A stretch of DNA of 12,519 nt, taken from contig DLMV01000050.1 in assembly GCA_002478225.1 (NCBI GenBank), positions 1 to 12,519 on the forward strand, written 5' to 3'. Source of the DNA: Deltaproteobacteria bacterium UBA7527 (GTDB lineage: Bacteria > Desulfobacterota > Syntrophorhabdia > Syntrophorhabdales > Syntrophorhabdaceae). Within the stretch, counting starts at the first letter, position 1, and each line of letters starts with the position of its first letter. The translations under genes were made by a program, and so were the position numbers. Under the pieces are notes generated by a model. That model searched no databases. It was not told the origin of the DNA and saw only the letters and a list, made by a program, of their open reading frames with translations. Of the stretch, positions 7,546-12,519 are shown one piece after another.

Positions 7546-8601
7546 CTATTTCAGTATCGGTTTGCCGTTATATGTCACAGAGCGGATCAGCTTTACGGAT
7601 TTCGCTGCAGCTTCTTTGGAAAGAGGCGCATACTGAAGAGGCTCCACGTATTTCTGACCATCGGTGACCATCCAGAGAAGCATCTTGGCGAGCGCCTCGG
7701 CCCTCTCTGCGTTCCTGTTGCCGTAATTCTGCTCTTTGTAGAATATAAGCCAGGTGAAGCTGCTTATCGGATAGCCGTCCGCGGCATCGGTGTCGGTGAG
7801 AGACACGTTTGTATCATCCGGTATCCTGATGTTCGCGGCCGCGCTCACTGCCTTGATGGTGGGTTCGATGATCTTGCCGGACTTGTTCTTGACATTGCCG
7901 AATGCCATCTTGTTCTGGAGTGCGTAAAGGAGCTCGACATAGCCGACCGCACCAGGGGTCTGTTTTACGTAACCTGCCACTCCGGGGTTGCCTTTCTGCC
8001 CGATCTGTCCTGCAGGCCATTTCAGGGATTTCCCGGTACCTATCTTTTCTTTCCACTCTGCGCTGACCTTTGTCAGGTATTCGCTGAATATATAGGTGGT
8101 GCCGCTGCCGTCGGCGCGGTTGACGACAATAATAGGAAGATCGGGGAGTTTAACGTTTGGGTTGACCGCAGCGATCCTGGGATCGCCCCACTTTGTGATC
8201 TTGCTCATGAATATGTCGGCGATAAGGTCGGGGGTAAAGTTCAGTTTGGGGTTTCCCGGCAGGTTGTAGGTGACGACTACTGCGCCGAGACATGTGGGTA
8301 TGTGGAGCACCTGGGCGCCGGCCTCTTTCAATTCATTTTCCGTCATGAACGCATCCGTTCCGCCGAAATCAACGGTCTTCTTGATAAGCTGGTTGATGCC
8401 GCCGCCTGATCCGATCCCCTGATAGTTTACCTTTACTTTGTATTGGTTGTTATAAGCGTCGAACATTTTGGAATACAATGGTTGTGGAAATGTTGCACCT
8501 GCTCCAAGAAGCTCCTGATCAGCGGCAAGGACGCGATCCCCGGCAAAGGCCGAACACAAGATGACGAATGCTATAATCAAAACGCTACATGCTTTCAACA
8601 T
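7546..8601 (-). CDS. pstS: Periplasmic phosphate-binding protein PstS, first copy
   Basis: A 351-residue PstS of the long E. coli type and the first gene of the operon. A signal peptide spans about residues 1-26 (hydrophobic core followed by VLA, with cleavage before ADQ), giving a soluble periplasmic protein. Phosphate-contact motifs are GATFP (35-39), GIGSGGG (62-68), DFGGTD (78-83) and RADGSGT (162-168), all at family-typical spacing. PGAVGYVE (216-223) is also a family hallmark. The start at 8601 has a strong AGGAGGT ribosome site at 8606-8612. A strong hairpin follows the stop before pstC1. The promoter region directly upstream carries four TTAACA-like repeats at 11-bp period. Confidence 0.97.
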   Translation of the reverse strand: MLKACSVLIIAFVILCSAFAGDRVLAADQELLGAGATFPQPLYSKMFDAYNNQYKVKVNYQGIGSGGGINQLIKKTVDFGGTDAFMTENELKEAGAQVLHIPTCLGAVVVTYNLPGNPKLNFTPDLIADIFMSKITKWGDPRIAAVNPNVKLPDLPIIVVNRADGSGTTYIFSEYLTKVSAEWKEKIGTGKSLKWPAGQIGQKGNPGVAGYVKQTPGAVGYVELLYALQNKMAFGNVKNKSGKIIEPTIKAVSAAANIRIPDDTNVSLTDTDAADGYPISSFTWLIFYKEQNYGNRNAERAEALAKMLLWMVTDGQKYVEPLQYAPLSKEAAAKSVKLIRSVTYNGKPILK

Positions 8602-8633
8602 ACTTACCTCCTGAGTTTAATATTGTTGAATGT

Positions 8634-8639
8634 ATCCTA
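8634..8639 (-). promoter_or_regulatory. Candidate -10 element of the pst operon promoter
   Basis: TAGGAT on the minus strand lies 9 bases after the last TTAACA-like repeat of the pst-side array. This is about where the -10 sits relative to PHO boxes in activator-dependent Pho promoters, which usually lack a good -35. The match to TATAAT is moderate. Confidence 0.35.
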
Positions 8640-8648
8640 AACAACTAT

Positions 8649-8687
8649 TGTTATGTTCACGTAAATAAATTGTTAAGATTTGGTTAA
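8649..8687 (-). promoter_or_regulatory. PHO-box-like array upstream of pstS1
   Basis: On the minus strand four hexamers follow each other at exactly 11-bp steps: TTAACC (8682-8687), TTAACA (8671-8676), TTTACG (8660-8665) and ATAACA (8649-8654). TTAACA-like direct repeats separated by 4-5 bp (period about 11) are the known binding pattern of PhoP in Bacillus, and the same period is used by PhoB boxes in Proteobacteria. The array ends 9 bp upstream of a -10 candidate and so probably activates the pst operon under phosphate limitation. Confidence 0.6.
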
Positions 8688-8727
8688 TATTCACAAAATT
8701 CCTGCAGGCGCCTTTTTCCGGAAGTCT

Positions 8728-8766
8728 TTAACAGTAAATTAATATCGTTTTCATTTAAAGTTAACA
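8728..8766 (+). promoter_or_regulatory. PHO-box-like array upstream of phoH
   Basis: On the plus strand hexamers occur at exact 11-bp steps: TTAACA (8728-8733), TTAATA (8739-8744), TTCATT (8750-8755, weak) and TTAACA (8761-8766). The pattern and orientation mirror the array that serves pstS1, now pointing toward phoH. This suggests that phoH and the following gene are induced by the same phosphate-responsive regulator. The third unit matches at only three positions. Confidence 0.5.
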
Positions 8767-8780
8767 AACCTTGTGTAAGC

Positions 8781-8808
8781 TTGATAACGATGAATAAGAC
8801 TATATATT
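8781..8808 (+). promoter_or_regulatory. Candidate phoH promoter
   Basis: TTGATA (8781-8786, 5 of 6 to the -35 consensus) and TATATT (8803-8808, 5 of 6 to the -10 consensus) are separated by 16 bp. They lie just downstream of the plus-strand PHO-box-like array and about 25 bp before the phoH start. A transcription start near 8815 would leave a very short leader. Confidence 0.45.
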
Positions 8809-8833
8809 CAGAAAGGTCGGCATACAACAAGGA

Positions 8834-10147
8834 TTGGTAGAAAGAAAGACATATATTCTCGACACCAATGTACTTATTCATGACCCCGAAAGTATGAATA
8901 GTTTTCAGGGTCATGAGGTAGTCATACCCTTCGAAGCCCTCGAAGAACTTGATAAGCTAAAGAAACGTTTTGATCAGATTGGCCAAAATTCCCGCCAATT
9001 AATTAGAAATTTGGGAGAATTCATTGATACGGGGAGCATTGATGATGACCACATCTGCGGGAAGGGGGGAGTGATCAGAGTAGGGTATCCTGTGTGGCTC
9101 CAAGAACCGCCAGCAGACCCCCGGGCCGTTTATTTTAACGCTATAGACAACAAGATCATCGCCTTAGCATTGTTTTACAAACAAAAACATAATGGCAACA
9201 CGATTTTTGTGTCTAAAGACATCAACGCAAGAATAAAAGCAAGGATACTTGGCATACAGACCGAGGATTATAAAAGCGACAAGGTAGACATATCAAAGAT
9301 CTATTCCGGATACGCCTCTGCGGTCATATCTAAGAATTCTATCGATGAACTCCACGCAAGGGGCGATATCGCCGCCGACAATGTCAGCGCTGAACAGCCC
9401 ATCCTTGAAAATCAGTGCATTCTGCTGACCGCCGCCGATGGATCGTCTTCTCTGGGAATCTTAAAGCACGGGAGAATAAGGAAGATCTCACTTTCCAAGA
9501 GTTCATTCTGGGGAATAAAAGCAAGGAACAAGGAACAACAATTCGCGCTGCAGCTGCTTACGGATAACTCCATTCACGCTGTAACGCTCATAGGACAGGC
9601 GGGTACGGGTAAGACGATCCTTGCACTTGCGGCGGGGTTGCATAAAACGCTCGAAGAGGGTATGTACCAGCGAATATTTATCACGAAGCCTGTTGTCCCG
9701 GTAGGAAGACAGGACATCGGTTTCCTGCCGGGAGACAAAGAAGAGAAGATGCTGCCGTGGATACAGTCAGTGTTCGATAATTTTGCCCCGCTTTCCATGA
9801 ACAATCAGAAGATGACCCTTGATTACATGAAGACTGCGCACCTTCTCGAGATCGAATCGATCGCGCACATCAGGGGAAGGAGCATCGCGCGGTCCTGGAT
9901 CATGATAGACGAGGCGCAGAACCTGACGCCACACGAGGTAAAGACCATTCTGACCAGAGTAGGCGAGGGCAGCAAGATAGTCCTGACCGGAGACATATAC
10001 CAGATCGATTCGCCCTATCTCGATGGAGGCTCCAACGGACTTAGCTATCTCGTAAACAGGTTCAAAGGGCAGCCTCTGTACGGACACATTACCCTGAACA
10101 GGACGATACGAAGCCCCTTGGCTTCATTGGCCGCTGAGCTTTTGTGA
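8834..10147 (+). CDS. PIN-PhoH family ATPase
   Basis: A 437-residue protein joining an N-terminal PIN nuclease-like domain to a C-terminal PhoH P-loop ATPase, the arrangement called PhoH2 or YlaK-like, linked to RNA helicase/RNase activity. The PIN part (about 5-135) shows the acidic set: D10 in YILDTNVLIHDP, E37/E38, D105 in NAIDNKIIA and D129 in VSKDINAR. The ATPase has Walker A GQAGTGKT (254-261), Walker B IMIDEAQ (356-362), TGDIYQID (385-392) and a conserved LNRTIRS end. The reading frame is closed upstream at 8795 and no ATG or GTG fits, so the start is TTG at 8834. The AAGGA just before it is too close to be an ideal ribosome site, so the start is less certain than the product. PHO-box-like repeats upstream agree with the Pho control known for E. 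coli phoH. Confidence 0.9.
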   Translation: MVERKTYILDTNVLIHDPESMNSFQGHEVVIPFEALEELDKLKKRFDQIGQNSRQLIRNLGEFIDTGSIDDDHICGKGGVIRVGYPVWLQEPPADPRAVYFNAIDNKIIALALFYKQKHNGNTIFVSKDINARIKARILGIQTEDYKSDKVDISKIYSGYASAVISKNSIDELHARGDIAADNVSAEQPILENQCILLTAADGSSSLGILKHGRIRKISLSKSSFWGIKARNKEQQFALQLLTDNSIHAVTLIGQAGTGKTILALAAGLHKTLEEGMYQRIFITKPVVPVGRQDIGFLPGDKEEKMLPWIQSVFDNFAPLSMNNQKMTLDYMKTAHLLEIESIAHIRGRSIARSWIMIDEAQNLTPHEVKTILTRVGEGSKIVLTGDIYQIDSPYLDGGSNGLSYLVNRFKGQPLYGHITLNRTIRSPLASLAAELL

Positions 10148-10182
10148 AGGGAATACTAATAAGGGAATATGGGAGGAGCAGG

Positions 10183-12519
10183 ATGTCATCAACAAAAAGC
10201 TTGATAGACATTTTCGGAGGACAGTCCGGGGAGCGCGTGTCTATCGGTGATGTTACTACGATCCTAAGGCGGAACGGCGTTTTCCCTGAATGTCCGGAAT
10301 CGATACCTTTTGCATTGAATGACACGACTGCCGGGACCGAGACCGAACTCCAGGCCGCGGTCAGGGGCGAAAAAAGATCGGTGGACCTTGCAATGACCAT
10401 TGAAGAATCCAATTATTATGCGAATATTGTAAGAAGGGCCGCCTCGGGTGATACCTCAAAAAGACTGGTCAGCGATCTCGATAGATTCATTCATTCAAAT
10501 TACGAGGGTATCTGGGAAAACAGCTTGGTCCGTTTTCCACGTTCCTCGTTGTCGCCATTCACAGATGCCGTTTTTCGACGCGATCTTTTGTCCGATAAGA
10601 GCGAAAGAAAAAAGGGCATGCGGGGCGATGCCCACAAGTTTGTTGTCTCCAAGAACGGTGAAGAGCATGTAAGGGTACCCATAAGCTACCTGCTGAAACT
10701 GGCCCTTGCGGACGTGATAGGTCGGCGACAGGGCCTGCCCCGTCTTATAAAAAGGTCCGGCTACGATATGATGCACCACTTTACCAACGATAATACTTCG
10801 CCGGAGACCTCTTCATTCCACGTGACCCGTCTTTTGCCTGGAGATGATCTCGGGAGAAAGATAGCCAGTGAAACATCAAGAAGGTTCCTGCTGACGCAAC
10901 TGCTCGTGATCTATGCAAATGAAAGGTTCCTGTTGAGGCAAAACGGACAGGAGGCGATGGTATTCTTTTCCCCGCACCCGCCCGTGAGACAGAAGAGGCT
11001 GAACGAGTGCGTATCGGATACGTTCTACAGGGAGCTCTTCATGAGCCCCTGCCTTTCAGGGTGGGACCAGGGGGAGGCGAAGCATAACTACATGCACCTC
11101 TGTCATGAGGTGTTGAGCAGGAGCCAGCTCAATGCGGTCCTGAAGCTGAAGGATGCGGGGATCATCATGAATAACCTTGCTGTGCTTCCCAACGCCTCCA
11201 ACATCAGTCTTGCAAATAACGGCACGCACGTTAGTCTTGGGAGCGTAACACTGTCAAGGCTCCTTCAGGACAGGACATCGGGTTTTGCAGGCATTCATGA
11301 GAAATATATGGGAGACCTTGTTGTAAAGATCGTCGAGCATTTCCTCCCGTTGTTTGTTGGTATCTACAGCGCGTCCCCATACCGTATCGATTTCCAGGAT
11401 TTCCATCCTGAACGTGTCCTCGGTTTTCTGCCTCACGAACTGGACTTTACCCATTTGAGGATGATCTGGAGGCGGTGGAAAAAAAAGGCGAAGATCAGGA
11501 TCTTCAACAACTCGATCACGCCTTTCGGGCCGATGTGGCTCGACCGGCTGATAGGCTCAGTATTTCACTTAAAAGGCGATTTCGTACCCGATTTCCGCAT
11601 GATCGATTATCTTGTGTCTCCCATGAGCACGGAGCAGAGCCCCGCCTTGAACGGCAGGTACGGGAATACGATGAAACTGAAGAACGACCTCAACGAGCTC
11701 GGGATATTCCATCCCGAAATGTCTCTCTACCTCCTCTATAAACCGAGGGAATATGAAATGACGGGTTTTTCCGGTTACGAGGGGCGATACTACAGCCTCT
11801 TCGAAAGTTTTGAAAGGGATCTCGGATATGGCGTGAACATGCAGAATCTTGTAACCGCAATGGCCTATAGATATGTGCTTGAGGGAACGATAACCCATGA
11901 TCATATACCGGATAGTCCGTTCCTCGAAAGCGAGAGGAGGCAGATCATCTTCTGCTCCGCGATCGGTTTGCCTACATTTTATGTGAGGAGCGACACGCCT
12001 AATGCCTTTATGAAAAGGATCATCAAAAGAACTGCAAAAGTCCGCCAGAGCAGGAGATATCCCGGTTATCTGAGGATCAGACTTAACGAGTACCTCAAGG
12101 CGCTTGCAGATATCGTGCTGGAAGACGGGCAGGAACTGATCGAGATGACGGGCATAGAGGATACCATGAGCGATTTCAGGCTTCGAATAAATGATGCGGA
12201 AAGGGAAACTGCGACATCAAGACTGACAAGGGGGATACTGGCTGAAGCAAATGCCGATTCGCCTTTCAGGTTGAACAGCGATGAATTCAATCTCTCTGCG
12301 GAGAGGTATTACAGGGACAGCCTGAGGAAACGTCACGTCAGGGAGGCCCTCGAATTGTTCGAACAGGACCTGAAGGCAATGTACAGGGATTTTTACCGTG
12401 ATGATGCCCTTAGGAAGGCTTTGGCGTTCACCCTCAGGGAAGAAAGTGCCGAACGATTCCTGGAGCGCATCAGGGGTGAAATGATAGACGAAAAGGTATC
12501 ACCTGACGGTGTTGTACAG
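10183..12519 (+). CDS. Large protein of unknown function, partial at the right edge
   Basis: An open frame of at least 779 codons runs off the window without a stop. The ATG at 10183 has a good ribosome site (GGGAGGAG at 10171-10178) and lies 35 bp after phoH, so the two are probably co-transcribed. I do not recognise the family. The sequence has no signal peptide, no obvious membrane segment and no P-loop, and so looks cytoplasmic. It is rich in Arg, Asp, Glu and aromatic residues. Distinctive stretches are YRIDFQDFHPERVLGFLPHE (400-419), the basic IWRRWKKKAKIRIF (428-441), EGRYYSLFESFERDLGYG (533-550) and a charged helical C-terminal part from about 700. Codon use is consistent throughout, with AGG preferred for Arg, and three-base periodicity is clear, so it is a real gene. 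A nucleic-acid or nucleotide role would be a guess only. Confidence 0.85.
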   Translation, partial: MSSTKSLIDIFGGQSGERVSIGDVTTILRRNGVFPECPESIPFALNDTTAGTETELQAAVRGEKRSVDLAMTIEESNYYANIVRRAASGDTSKRLVSDLDRFIHSNYEGIWENSLVRFPRSSLSPFTDAVFRRDLLSDKSERKKGMRGDAHKFVVSKNGEEHVRVPISYLLKLALADVIGRRQGLPRLIKRSGYDMMHHFTNDNTSPETSSFHVTRLLPGDDLGRKIASETSRRFLLTQLLVIYANERFLLRQNGQEAMVFFSPHPPVRQKRLNECVSDTFYRELFMSPCLSGWDQGEAKHNYMHLCHEVLSRSQLNAVLKLKDAGIIMNNLAVLPNASNISLANNGTHVSLGSVTLSRLLQDRTSGFAGIHEKYMGDLVVKIVEHFLPLFVGIYSASPYRIDFQDFHPERVLGFLPHELDFTHLRMIWRRWKKKAKIRIFNNSITPFGPMWLDRLIGSVFHLKGDFVPDFRMIDYLVSPMSTEQSPALNGRYGNTMKLKNDLNELGIFHPEMSLYLLYKPREYEMTGFSGYEGRYYSLFESFERDLGYGVNMQNLVTAMAYRYVLEGTITHDHIPDSPFLESERRQIIFCSAIGLPTFYVRSDTPNAFMKRIIKRTAKVRQSRRYPGYLRIRLNEYLKALADIVLEDGQELIEMTGIEDTMSDFRLRINDAERETATSRLTRGILAEANADSPFRLNSDEFNLSAERYYRDSLRKRHVREALELFEQDLKAMYRDFYRDDALRKALAFTLREESAERFLERIRGEMIDEKVSPDGVVQ

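Noticed and set aside
7426..8409. A 327-codon plus-strand open frame antisense to pstS1
   Set aside because: It lies over the unmistakable pstS1 gene, shows no family resemblance and lacks a credible ribosome site. It is explained by the codon composition of pstS1.
8684..8914. A 76-codon minus-strand frame covering the control region and the phoH start
   Set aside because: It overlaps the PIN domain coding sequence and the PHO-box arrays, has no clear ribosome site, and its AT-rich composition makes chance frames likely.
10495..10779. Small minus-strand frames over the large right-hand gene
   Set aside because: They are antisense to a long frame with steady coding periodicity and have no independent signals.

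Overview
The window is dominated by phosphate acquisition genes. Ten genes on the minus strand (positions 8601 down to 218) form one tightly packed Pst/PhoU operon. On the plus strand, facing away from it, are a PIN-PhoH ATPase gene and a large open reading frame that I do not recognise and that runs off the right edge. The organism looks like a Gram-negative bacterium of middling G+C. The first PstS has a cleavable signal peptide and the second a lipobox, and the right-hand gene uses AGG heavily for arginine. A member of Desulfobacterota (former Deltaproteobacteria) or Nitrospirota would fit, but this is inference and the window has no taxonomic marker.

Layout, left to right. Positions 1-217 are non-coding, AT-rich and made of degenerate TTTAGATATT/TAGTGCTT-like repeats. 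Positions 218-4234 (minus) are a second phosphate transporter, transcribed in the order pstS2, pstC2, pstA2, pstB2, pstB3. Positions 4238-4918 (minus) are phoU. Positions 4984-8601 (minus) are the first transporter: pstS1, pstC1, pstA1, pstB1. Positions 8602-8833 are the divergent control region. Positions 8834-10147 (plus) are phoH, and 10183-12519 (plus) the partial unknown gene.

How it works together. PstS1 (soluble, periplasmic) and PstS2 (lipid-anchored) capture phosphate, PstC/PstA pairs form the channels, PstB proteins supply ATP hydrolysis, and PhoU couples transport state to the Pho two-component system (no phoB/phoR is seen here). The control region holds two arrays of TTAACA-like hexamers, each with four units at exactly 11-bp period, one pointing at pstS1 and one at phoH. 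This is the spacing of PHO boxes, so both transcription units are probably induced together under phosphate starvation.

The most striking observation is the tandem ATPase pair of the second transporter. PstB2 keeps a canonical LSGGQ signature but has lost the Q-loop glutamine and the H-loop histidine. PstB3 keeps the Q-loop and H-loop but has lost the signature (LSEEM). The defects are complementary, so a PstB2-PstB3 heterodimer would have exactly one complete ATP site and one degenerate site. That asymmetry is well known in heterodimeric ABC exporters, but I do not know of a description for a phosphate importer. The other prominent unknown is the 779+ residue protein that follows phoH, apparently in the same Pho-controlled unit.
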